20,638 nt of DNA from Phallusia fumigata (lineage: Eukaryota > Chordata > Ascidiacea > Phlebobranchia > Ascidiidae), in contig QXVZ01029656.1 of NCBI GenBank assembly GCA_008931825.1, forward strand, positions 1-20,638, in the 5' to 3' direction. This document shows positions 8,369-15,570 of the stretch, piece after piece. The stretch's first letter is position 1, and each line of letters begins with the position of its first letter. The position numbers were made by a program, and so were the translations under genes. Below the pieces are notes generated by a model that made no database searches, was not told the DNA's origin, and saw only the letters and a program-made list of their open reading frames with translations.

Positions 8369-8489
8369 GAACTTTTCATTCATCGCTTTCACCGCTGTTA
8401 AAGAAAAATCTGGATTAAGAGTATAGACAATTTCTGGCCGTAAGATTGGTGGGATCGCCGCCTCCACAAACGACTGAATGCCCAACAAG
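8369..8489 (+). pseudogene. Array exon 10 (alpha subtype), one-base insertion
   Basis: 121 nt between TTTTTGTTTCAG and AACAAG|GTATTA. It reads NFSFIAFTAVKEKSGLRV, then TAG; removing the effect of one extra base restores QFLAVRLVGSPPPQTTEC to the array frame. The core is cut off at the left (only CACTGTTTAG remains) by the 8133-8270 segment. Confidence 0.38.
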
Positions 8490-8643
8490 GTATTAATTGT
8501 AGACAAGTACATTATTAATTTAAACTTATGTAAGAAATGCTAAAGGCTAACCAGGGTGAACACTGTTTAGTCTTTTGTGATATGATTGCAAATGTATAGA
8601 GAGGAATTTGAATTTTTCTGTCTCTGGTATGTATTTGTTTCAG

Positions 8644-8754
8644 GAACTTTGATCTGCACTTTGTCGATGGAAAATGTGGAATTGAAAAGAGACCATCTCT
8701 TGCTCTAAGCTCACTGGGACTGCCGATTCCACAAACAGCTGAATGCTCAAACAG
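8644..8754 (+). CDS. Array exon 11 (beta subtype), fully open
   Basis: 111 nt between TATTTGTTTCAG and AAACAG|GTATTT, phase-2 symmetric and open: NFDLHFVDGKCGIEKRP, then SLALSSLGLPIPQTAECSN. A complete core sits 104 nt before the CAG. It resembles exon 5 closely, including LGLPIPQTAECS. A partial MITE follows in the intron. No known protein family is recognised. Confidence 0.43.
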
Positions 8755-8791
8755 GTATTTCGTTGGAGTTAGTTGCATTGTCGGTTTAAAC

Positions 8792-8925
8792 CCGTGGTTT
8801 TCAAACTGTGCGTCGCGACGCCTTGGTGCTTCGTTTCAATTTTTCGAGGGCGTCTCAATATAATTTCGTCACGTAGCATTTCGTTTTTGTATTAATAAAT
8901 AAAACATTGATAATAAAGGATTTAA
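8792..8925 (+). mobile_element. hAT-like MITE, copy 6, right end missing
   Basis: It begins CCGTGGTTTTCAAACTGTGC and runs to TTGATAATAAAGGATTTA, then goes directly into the linker CTCAAGTTGATTGATAAAGG of unit 12. The last third, with the right terminus, is deleted. The position corresponds to copy 1 at the left window edge. Confidence 0.65.
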
Positions 8926-9062
8926 CTCAAAACTCAAGTTGATTGATAAAGGCTAACCAGGATGCACACTGTTTAGTCTTTGCCATCTTCTTTTGCGATA
9001 TGATTCGCAATTGCTTGGAGATGAACTTTCACTTTTCTGTCTCTGGTATGTTTTTGTTACAG

Positions 9063-9140
9063 GAACTTTCGTTGTCGTGGGAAAATTGGGATTTAGAAGA
9101 GACGATTCCTGACTGTGAGATTGCTTAATTGGATCGCCAG
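9063..9140 (+). pseudogene. Array exon 12, one in-frame stop
   Basis: 78 nt between TTTTTGTTACAG and ATCGCCAG|GTATTT, symmetric. The frame reads NFRCRGKIGI, TAG, KRRFLTVRLLNWIA. The usual 3' part (PTPQTAEC) is deleted and the donor now follows GGATCGCCAG. It is the counterpart of exon 1, sharing the same TAG. Confidence 0.35.
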
Positions 9141-9295
9141 GTATTTAATTATAGTCAAGTACATAACCAATTTAAACTTATGAAAGAATGCTAAAGGCTA
9201 ACCAGGGTGCACACTGTTTAGACTTTTGTGATATGATTTGCAAGTGTATAGAGTGGAATTTGAATTTTTCTGTCTCCGGTATGTTTTTTTTTCAG

Positions 9296-9406
9296 GCACT
9301 TTGGTCCTCAATTTTTCGATGAAAACTCTGGATTAGAAAAAAGCCCATTTCTGGCTGTAAGATCGCTGGGACAGCCGTCTCCACAAACCGCTAAATGGTC
9401 AACAAG
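9296..9406 (+). CDS. Array exon 13 (beta subtype), fully open
   Basis: 111 nt between a T-rich TTTTTTTTCAG and AACAAG|GTATTT. Open throughout: HFGPQFFDENSGLEK, SPFLAVRSLGQPSP, QTAKWST. A complete core is 101 nt upstream of the acceptor AG. Its counterpart, exon 2, has a stop, so this copy is the better preserved of the pair. Followed by a full MITE. Confidence 0.43.
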
Positions 9407-9443
9407 GTATTTCATTGTAGTCCTGTACATTGTGGGTTTAAAG

Positions 9444-9658
9444 CCGTGGTTCTCAAACTGTGCGACACGACGCCTTAGTGCTTCGTTTTAAATTTCCAAT
9501 TGGGGCGTCGCATAATAATTCCGTTTCTTAGTTTTTTCTTTTTATGTAACCAATAATACAACCTTGATAATAGACGATTAAATTCTAATCGCTGGTGCGT
9601 TTAAAGCCCAAACAACATTTCCAAAGGCGTCACATCCCAAAAAGATTGTGAAACACTG
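9444..9658 (+). mobile_element. hAT-like MITE, copy 7 (full length)
   Basis: From CCGTGGTTCTCAAACTGTGC to GATTGTGAAACACTG, about 215 bp. It shares internal sequence with the copy at 731 (TTGGGGCGTCGCA, TATGTAACCA, CATCCCAAAAAG), more than with the other copies, as expected if the two were made by the block duplication rather than by separate insertion. Confidence 0.72.
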
Positions 9659-9819
9659 CTTTCAAATTTTTGATAAACGATTTAAAAAACACAATTGGAT
9701 TGCTGAAGGCTAACCAGGGTACACACTGTTTAATCTTTTCCATATTCTTTTGCGGTGTGATTTGCAAGTGGACAGAGATAAATTTGCACTTTTCTATCTC
9801 TGGAACGTTTCTGTTTCAG

Positions 9820-9899
9820 GAACTTTCTTAACATTGTCTAGGAAAAACCTGGATTAAGGGGAGATCGCCGACTTCACAAACGGCTAAATGCTTAACAAG
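9820..9899 (+). pseudogene. Array exon 14 (gamma subtype), internal deletion
   Basis: 80 nt between TTCTGTTTCAG and AACAAG|GTGATT. It starts NFLNIV, then TAG; a deletion removes the FLAVRLLG part and joins GGGGAGA to TCGCCGACTTCACAAACGG. Length is no longer divisible by three. Counterpart of exon 3. Confidence 0.33.
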
Positions 9900-10059
9900 G
9901 TGATTAATTGTAGTCAAGTATACTACCAATTAACAAAAAACTTAGGTTAGGAATCCTAAAGGCTGACCAGGGTGCACACTGTTGAGTCTTTTGTGATATG
10001 GTTTACAAGTGTATAGAGATGAGTTTGCACACTCTGTCTCTGGTATATTTTTGTTTCAG

Positions 10060-10126
10060 GAATTTTTGTGTTATGGCCAGGAAGGAAAATTGGAATTTCG
10101 AAAAGATTATTTCTGGCTGTAAGGAG
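10060..10126 (+). pseudogene. Array exon 15, internally deleted
   Basis: 67 nt from TTTTTGTTTCAG to AAGGAG|GTAATT. It starts NFCVMARKENWNFEK in the array frame. The middle from GGCTGTAAG to the donor is deleted. The intron after it is replaced by module B sequence from about 10137. Its core AAGGCTGACCAGG matches unit 4. Confidence 0.33.
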
Positions 10127-10136
10127 GTAATTATGG

Positions 10137-10400
10137 ATCCCTTCTTGAAGGGGACACATACTGTTTCCACTAATTTTTTTCTACCCCGAGCTTGTCCATG
10201 TCGTTTTGCCTTGAACTGTTTGATGGGTTTGGATAAAACTTTACTGTTGATAGATACGATCACGGTGTTGTGCCATCTTTTTCCGTTTGACCCTTACGCC
10301 CAGTGGTTACTCCGCTAGCCCCAAAAAGGTGAAAGTTTTTAAAATTTGCATGCTTGCAAACACCACATGCCAAAAGTTTCTGTGATTATAGGGTTACATA
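10137..10400 (+). repeat. Module B repeat, copy 1
   Basis: This stretch matches 16455-16700: TTTTTTTCTACCC, GCTTGTCCATG, CGTTTTGCC, GGATAAAACTTT, then CTAGCCCC and GCAAACACCAC, AAGTTTCT. It is non-coding, inserted between array units 15 and 16. An ORF across it (FLKGTHTVSTNFFLPRACPC) shows no family I know. No terminal inverted repeats or target duplications were found. Confidence 0.55.
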
Positions 10401-10524
10401 ATCTAATTGCTGAAAGCTAACCGGGGTGCACACTGTTTAGTCTTTGTCATATGCGTTTGCGACATGATTTGCAGGTGTCAAAGATAAATTTTCATTTTTT
10501 ATCTCTGGTATGTTTTTGTTTCAG

Positions 10525-10644
10525 GAAGTTTTCATTCATCGTTTTCACCGCTGTTAATGGAAAAATCTGGATTGAGAGTAGACAATTTCTGGCTGTATGG
10601 TTGCTGGAATCACTGATTCCACAAACGATTGAATGCCCAATAAG
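10525..10644 (+). CDS. Array exon 16 (alpha subtype), fully open
   Basis: 120 nt between TTTTTGTTTCAG and AATAAG|GTAACT, symmetric and open: KFSFIVFTAVNGKIWIESRQ, then FLAVWLLESLIPQTIECPI. This is the intact version of exons 6, 9 and 10, which each have one lesion. The core upstream is slightly changed (AAAGCTAACCGGGGTGCACA). It is the longest intact exon in the array; its alpha-specific first half (SFIVFTAVNGKIWIESR) aligns poorly with beta exons, so subtype-specific N-terminal parts share a common C-terminal part. Confidence 0.43.
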
Positions 10645-10796
10645 GTAACTGTAGACAAGTACATAACCAATTTAAACTTATGTTAGCAATGCTAAAGGCT
10701 AACCAGGGTGCACACTGTTTAGTTTTTTGTGATATGATTTGCAAGTGTATAGAGAGGAATTTTCATTTTTCTGTCTCTGGGATGTTTTTGTTTCAG

Positions 10797-10844
10797 GAAC
10801 TTTGGTTGTTGCTGCTGGAAATTCTGGAATTGAAAAGCGCAAAG
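10797..10844 (+). pseudogene. Array exon 17, joined to module B
   Basis: The acceptor TTTTTGTTTCAG and the beta start (NFGCCCWKFWN, then TGA) are present, but after GAATTGAAAAGCGC the text becomes module B (AAAGGTAAAACGTTTTTAAA). The apparent donor AAAG|GTAAAA therefore belongs to module B. 48 nt if that donor is used. Confidence 0.28.
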
Positions 10845-11230
10845 GTAAAACGTTTTTAAAGGTTTTGCATGCTTGCAAACACCACAAACGAAAAGTTTCT
10901 GTGATCTCTCTTACTAAGTGAGCAAACTGAGCATGAGGCCCAGTGGTTGTTTGTGGCTCCCTTTAGTATTCAAACTTGTGAACGATTTCCGATTGGGAAT
11001 ACTTTTTAGATTGGCCCATTTTGGTGTATCGATTGCCACATTTACCTTGTAGCCCCAGCGGTTGCCCAACTAGTCCCCTAAAATGGGTCAAATTACTAAA
11101 CAATGTTTGAATTAGGCGAAATTTGGACAGATTGTCTGACATGCCACGGTGGTGCAATAATTGCCGTGTTTTACTGTAGAGTCCAAGCCGTTACCCCACT
11201 AACCCCTTAAAATGGGTGAACAATGTCAGA
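10845..11230 (+). repeat. Module B repeat, copy 2, with an internal duplication
   Basis: TTTGCATGCTTGCAAACACC, AAACGAAAAGTTTCTG, CCCAGTGGTTG and GTGGCTCCCT are shared with 14432-14640 and 16660-16850. From 11032 a piece ending CTAAAATGGGTCAAATTACT is repeated in diverged form from about 11161 (TTAAAATGGGTGAA), an offset of about 130 bp. No ORF or terminal repeats. Confidence 0.5.
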
Positions 11231-11239
11231 ATTGTATGA

Positions 11240-11510
11240 AAACAGCTAGTAGAACATATCATTGTAGTGCACTGATTGGTTTGCCAAAACCTAAAACCTG
11301 ACATGTATCCAGAAAAGCTCCTAATGTACAACTTTGCATGTGCGGGTCCCATGCGTTTCTGTCAGCAGAAAGACCCAATGTAAAATAATGTAGGGAGTTA
11401 TCCTTCTTTTAAATCGGGTAATAGTGTACATTGAATGTCTATATATGGTAAGCCTCCCTTCAAGTTAGAAACAGTTTAGCACTAAAATATTGCGCCTGAC
11501 TTCCTTATAT
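11240..11510. other. Unassigned stretch
   Basis: I see no ORF, repeat match or array element here. It ends at the T-rich tract and CAG before the array remnant at 11521. Confidence 0.5.
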
Positions 11511-11520
11511 TGTGTTTCAG

Positions 11521-11612
11521 GTACTTTTGCTGCACTTTAAATGTTTGTTGACGATAAAATTCGTGTTCAAAGTTTGATCGGTGAAGTCTAACTAGGGTGC
11601 ACGCCATCGCCT
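11521..11612 (+). pseudogene. Array unit 18 remnant (exon start plus core)
   Basis: After TTGTGTTTCAG the exon starts TACTTTTGCTGCACTTTAAA, then TGA and no donor. The core follows at 11584 in altered form (AAGTCTAACTAGGGTGCACG). The usual exon-to-core spacing has shrunk, so most of the exon and the donor are deleted. Confidence 0.4.
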
Positions 11613-11936
11613 TGAATATAAGCCTAGATCAGTGAATTTACCTGTATTATTATGCCTTATTAACAAGCTCAAGCACATTTGCTACATTATCATGTATGGG
11701 AAATCTTGTACCTAGTATTAGGCTTGATTACTCGAACTTACAAGCTGTGTTGTTAGTTTGTTGCAGATGTCTGTCCAACACCTTTTCGAAATATCAAACT
11801 AGTGCAACACCTGCAAAAGCAATAGAGACATCCGGTACATGAACGTTATTCGAAGCATAACACAACAAATGTAAGCAAAGACCAGTATTACTGCAACGGA
11901 GAAATAAATAAAAGGGAATACGAATCAGACTACGGT

Positions 11937-11974
11937 GACCTTATCTGGCAGTGAGATTGTTGGTTAAGTACACT
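11937..11974 (+). pseudogene. Array exon remnant, FLAVRLL core only
   Basis: CCTTATCTGGCAGTGAGATTGTTG reads PYLAVRLL in the array frame; against the usual codons GCT, GTA and CTG it has GCA, GTG and TTG, all synonymous. VKYT and TAA follow. No acceptor or donor is obvious. The next core follows at 12028. Confidence 0.35.
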
Positions 11975-12140
11975 TAATGAAAAATATTTGTTTTACGAAA
12001 AGTTTCGCATTTAAAGCTTTGTTGGTGAAGGCTAACCAGGGTGCACACTGTTTGGCCTTCCCAGTATGTTTTTGCAAAATGATTTGCAAGTTTTTAGAGG
12101 TGATTTGCATTTTCTGTCTTTGGTATGATTTTTGTTTCAG

Positions 12141-12220
12141 GAACTTTTGTCTTCTGCTTCCAAAAGAAAATCGGAATATGACATTCTTGTTGTTTGATTG
12201 CTGGGTCGACGACTAACAAG
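12141..12220 (+). pseudogene. Array exon 19, internally deleted
   Basis: 80 nt between TTTTTGTTTCAG and AACAAG|GTAATT. It begins NFCLLLPKENRNMTFLLFD, CWVDD, then TAA before the donor. The upstream core (12028) is a perfect match to the consensus. The deletion lies between GGAATATGACATT and GATTGCTGGGTCG. Confidence 0.35.
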
Positions 12221-12229
12221 GTAATTAAC

Positions 12230-12600
12230 TGGCCGTAGGGATGTTCAAACAAGACCGCCAACGCAACGCCGTTTGTTTCCTCATATTTAACGCGACAATA
12301 AATAATTACACAAGTAACACAAGTATCGCCACAAGATTTTCCGCTTTTTCGCAGCATTAGCAAGTATACGGGTGCATCGTTGATCGTGCAACTTGTTTCA
12401 GTTGTACGTTTTGCGGTGGCGTCAGGGCGGAAATATTTCTTGCCTTTACCAAAGTTGTTACAACCTACGCACATAACTACAATTCAGTAACTTGACGCTT
12501 TGCCACCCCTGTATTTATAATACATTGCTTTCTCCATAAATTTCCGATAACTGTGCTTGACGAAACGCAGCATTTCAATTTTTCGCACTGACATTTCTGC
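12230..12600 (-). other. Long intron-like spacer with a Cys-rich minus-strand reading frame
   Basis: No array or repeat sequence is seen here. On the minus strand an ATG at 12474 opens MCVGCNNFGKGKKYFRPDA and continues with CGDTCVTCVIIYC before running into exon 19. Paired Cys residues might suggest a zinc-binding module, but spacing matches no family I know, and the frame overlaps array sequence at its end. Likely chance, kept only as a note. Confidence 0.15.
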
Positions 12601-12613
12601 ATTATTCTTTCAG

Positions 12614-12683
12614 AATGTCGAGGAGTCTACATCTGGCGGTGAGATTGGATCGTAGACTCAACGCACAACGTTTAATGCTCCAG
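12614..12683 (+). CDS. Array exon 20, diverged, open
   Basis: 70 nt between ATTATTCTTTCAG and GCTCCAG|GTATGT. With one leading base it is open: MSRSLHLAVRLDRRLNAQRL, MLQ. LAVRL is kept with synonymous third bases (GCG, GTG). Length leaves no split codon at its end, so it would not keep phase with the other exons. The donor is followed by GTAGTCAAGCAC, the usual post-donor intron text. No core is visible upstream. Confidence 0.33.
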
Positions 12684-12719
12684 GTATGTAGTCAAGCACT
12701 TTTTCGGTTAAACTAGGGT

Positions 12720-13380
12720 TACCCGATACAAAATTTTTTTCCGATATCAGTAGATATTTCACACAAAGTACTGCTACCCGATACTTTACAGCACATGTCA
12801 TAAATGTTAGTTAAAGAATGTTGAAATATATCACTTAAATTGCTACAACCAAAATCCTTAAACAAAGTTGCCACTAAGCTTACCGAAACGGAATAACGTT
12901 ACTCGTTCACAGACGTTTTTAAGTATTTTGGTATTTCGTTTTGCTTTACTTGTCGGTCTTCGAGTATGACACTAGTCTTTGGACTTAAATGTTACGCAAT
13001 ACAAAGTAAACCTTGACACTTGACGACGTAGCCAAATCGAAATACCGTATTACTTCCTTTGACAGTATTTCGTTGTAAAAACTTTTACTTTTTACAGCAG
13101 CACAGTTTTCTATGTGCTCGTGGTCGACGATATCTCGTATAACTTGGTGACGATTTATTGTGTTCCGTAATGTATTACTCACAAAAGACGTCCTAACGGG
13201 ATACAAACATTTGTTGAATAGACATTTCAGGTCAAAAGCAAAAATCCGCGAAATCATAGAAAGGACTTATTGGGTTACAAATGACAACATAGCGCATGTT
13301 TTTTCCAAAAAAGTATCGGTATTTGGTCCGATACCGCCGAAGTATCGGACGAGTATTAATGCCGTCCACAGTATCGGGTA
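12720..13380. mobile_element. 661-bp element with 10-bp perfect inverted ends
   Basis: It starts TACCCGATAC (12720-12729) and ends GTATCGGGTA (13371-13380), exact inverted copies. More CCGATAC / GTATCGG motifs lie close to both ends (12774-12783, 13312-13320, 13328-13336, 13341-13348). It splits an array core: ACTAGGGT lies to its left and CTGTTTAGCCTTTG to its right. No transposase is encoded. No clear target duplication was found, so the family is open. Confidence 0.5.
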
Positions 13381-13481
13381 TCTGTTTAGCCTTTGCAGCA
13401 TAATTTTGCGAAAAAATTTCCGTATAGTTTGTGTATAGATTTGATTTTACATTTTTTGTATCTATTGTGTTTTTGTTTCAG

Positions 13482-13588
13482 GAACTTGGGTTAAAGCGTT
13501 TGTCGAGTAAAAATCGGAATTTAGGAGAAGAGCATTTCTGGCATTAAGACTACTTGGATCGCCGACTTCAAGCGGCTTAATTGTTCAG
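13482..13588 (+). pseudogene. Array exon 21, diverged and frameshifted
   Basis: 107 nt between TTTTTGTTTCAG and TTGTTCAG|GTAATG. The first part stops early (NLG, TAA), but the last 57 nt read AFLALRLLGSPTSSGLIVQ. Against the common codons AGA TTG CTG it has AGA CTA CTT, so three base changes leave RLL unchanged. The acceptor context is excellent. Confidence 0.4.
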
Positions 13589-13830
13589 GTAATGATGGTT
13601 TTTTTGTATATAATCATGGAGTTCTTTAGCCTCAAAAGTGTAGAACGTTGACATCAGTGCTTCTTAACCGGGTGAATGGTTCACCCCAGGGTAAATGACA
13701 TTTTTGTAGGGGTGAATGAATGGAAAGGGTGAACGAAGGGTGAATAAAATGTTTTGTGACCATTGCTAAAATACTTTTATTTTGCATTTATCCAACAACA
13801 CTGAATAGAATGCCTGCCTACTAGCAGCAG

Positions 13831-13874
13831 CCGGACCAAAGAATACTATACAGGTTATAGTGTTCTTTGGTCGG
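13831..13874. repeat. Short-loop hairpin
   Basis: CCGGACCAAAGAATACTATA and TATAGTGTTCTTTGGTCGG pair over 19 bp with one bulged base, one G-T pair and a 5-nt loop. It lies inside the hAT-like element. Confidence 0.75.
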
Positions 13875-13947
13875 ACAAACCATTTCTAAGTTACACCACA
13901 GCAGCAAATTTTTAAATGCGTATTGTGACGAAATAACAATATGTCAC

Positions 13948-14065
13948 AAGACCTCTCTGGCTGTGAGTGTGACATCGCCGTTTTATTTGTAACTTTGTCG
14001 ATTTAACAGTCAGTAGAATTAAAACTTGAGTGTCCAAACTAGGGCATTGTACGCCCCCCGGACGC
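13948..14065 (+). pseudogene. Array unit remnant inside the hAT-like element
   Basis: AAGACCTCTCTGGCTGTGAG, then TGACATCGCCG, corresponds to the GAGACCATTTCTGGCTGTGAG / GGGATCGCCG part of the exons. TTTGTCGATTTAAC and CCAAACTAGGGCATTGTACG then correspond to intron and core, in the right order. Strongly diverged. Confidence 0.4.
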
Positions 14066-14430
14066 GTACGGCCCGTAAGCTAATTTAAAATTACAATATA
14101 AACCGATTTTTTGTAAGGCAACTTTACTTTTTCATTACTTAGTCATAACATAAACTCTTACCAGCATGTTAAAGTTTGCTGCTTTTTACAAAAGAATATA
14201 ATTAATTTTTACCCAAATTTAGCCCTGCCATCCACAATATTTTCCATTGAAAAAATGACTATGCCCATTCCTGGTTAAATCTGTACCTTACAGAGTGTCT
14301 AAATATACGGTTTTATTGTTGATGTTCGATGATATCTTATGTTGATCTAAACATATTTAGCACCCGGGTGAATGAAATTTGGCAATTTGTAAAAAGGGTG
14401 AACAAAACCGAAAAAGGTTTAGAAGCACTG

Positions 14431-14790
14431 CTTTACATGCTTGCAAACACCACAAACGAAAAGTTTCTGCAATAATAGGATAACATAAGTGGAAATGAAG
14501 TTGGGTTTGGAATATGAACAACTAGTCCCGGTTGAATGAAACTACTTCATTGGGCGGTGGACAATTTAGTGAACACAATGCCTTTAGTGGTTGCCTTGTG
14601 GCTCCCTCTAGCGAATAACTTTTTAGACACACTTCGATTACCATAAAATTTTAATAGATTTAAGTTGGGCCATACTCCAAACCCTCAGTTTCGTTAGACC
14701 TCTTAAACGGGCTAAATGACTAATAAACTCAAAAGCCCCAATAGTTTACCAGCGCCTTTAAATGGGTCAAATTACTAAATAATAAATTGG
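14431..14790 (+). repeat. Module B repeat, copy 3
   Basis: GCTTGCAAACACCACAAACG, AAAAGTTTCTG, GGTTGAATGAAACTAC, GGTTGCCTTGTGGCTCCCT and AAATGGGTCAAATTACTAAA match copies at 10845 and 16450. It forms the right flank of the hAT-like element. Non-coding. Confidence 0.5.
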
Positions 14791-14829
14791 ATAAAATTCT
14801 AGTTAATTTTAGTTAGTACAATAACGATT

Positions 14830-14894
14830 TAAAGACCATTTCTCGTTGTAGGATTGATGGGATCACCAACTCTGACCGGTTTAATGCTCAACAG
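14830..14894 (+). pseudogene. Array exon 22, acceptor missing
   Basis: The 3' part of an exon ends GCTCAACAG|GTAAAT. It reads PFLVVGLMGSPTLTGLMLN in the array frame, open to the donor, with AG left over as usual. The region before it has no T-rich tract or CAG and appears to be module B sequence, so an insertion or deletion removed the first half. GGTTTAATGCTCAACAG here suggests that TTAATG, not TGAATG, is the older form of the exon end. Confidence 0.38.
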
Positions 14895-15038
14895 GTAAAT
14901 AACTACAAAAAAATGTTTGATTTATGAGCTAAATTGGTAAAGGCTAACCAGGGTGCACACTGTTTTGCCTTTGATTTGTAATAGGCAGTGTACAGATAAG
15001 ATTATGCATTTTCTGTCTCTGTTTGTTTTTGGTTACAG

Positions 15039-15126
15039 AAAGTTTTGTCTTGCTGCAGTGGAGGGCAAATCGAAATTTTAGAGAAGACCATTTCTGGCTG
15101 TAAGACTGCTGGAATTAATGCTACAG
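15039..15126 (+). pseudogene. Array exon 23, one frameshift
   Basis: 88 nt between TTTTTGGTTACAG and TGCTACAG|GTATTT. It starts with A rather than G, so the junction codon would be AGA, still Arg. It reads KFCLAAVEGKSKF, then TAG; shifted by one base the rest reads RRPFLAVRLLELMLQ. Preceded by an almost perfect core at 14940. Confidence 0.38.
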
Positions 15127-15290
15127 GTATTTAACTCACATTAATGGGTGCTTAAACTTATGTAAAAAACAATTAGTTACATCGAAGGCTAACCAGGGTG
15201 CACACTGTTTAGCCTTGGCAGAATAATTTTGCTGCAAGTTCATGGACTGGATTTTACATTTCCTGTCTCTGTTGTTTTTTTTTATTTCAG

Positions 15291-15388
15291 AAACTTTTGT
15301 CTTGATACTGTCGAGGACAAGTCGACTTTAGGAGGAAAGCGTTTCTGGTACTATGGTCGCCGACTCGTAGTGGTTTAATGCTTAACAG
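15291..15388 (+). pseudogene. Array exon 24, frame lost in the second half
   Basis: 98 nt between TTTATTTCAG and CTTAACAG|GTAATT. It opens NFCLDTVEDKS, alignable with KFCLAAVEGKS of exon 23, then deletions put the rest out of frame. Junction codon again AG|A. Perfect core at 15185. Confidence 0.38.
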
Positions 15389-15570
15389 GTAATTAATTGT
15401 AATTAAGCATGTTACCGATTTAAACTTACATGAAAATCAATTAGTAAACACACAATTTGATTGTTAAAGGCTAAACAGGGTGCACACTGTTTAGCTTTCG
15501 TAATATAATTTGCGATATGATTTGGAAGTGTGTAGAAAAATTTCTGTCTCTGTTGTCTTTTTGTTTTCAG

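Larger units (their letters stand above)
13655..14430. mobile_element. hAT-like element, 776 bp, non-autonomous
   Basis: The left end CAGTGCTTCTTAACCGGGTG and the right end (complement CAGTGCTTCTAAACCTTTTT) form inverted termini with the first 10 bases identical. The 8-bp flanks are GTTGACAT and CTTTACAT, 6 of 8 identical, as expected for an old hAT target duplication. Both flanks match module B, so it landed in a module B copy. GGGTGAA(T/C) motifs repeat near both ends. No transposase frame is seen. The inside contains a remnant of the exon array (13948-14065). Confidence 0.65.

Noticed and set aside
352..15388. A conserved stop (AAC-GRC-TGA) near the 3' end of many exons, suggesting a shared C-terminus such as ISGCKIAGIADSTN
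   Set aside because: The stop exists in another frame, which is broken upstream in most units. In older units the same place reads TTAATG or TTAATT. The phase-2 frame explains lengths and open stretches better.
238..15494. The intronic core as a C/D or H/ACA snoRNA
   Set aside because: No consistent C and D boxes or ACA box with a stem can be found in the same positions across units.
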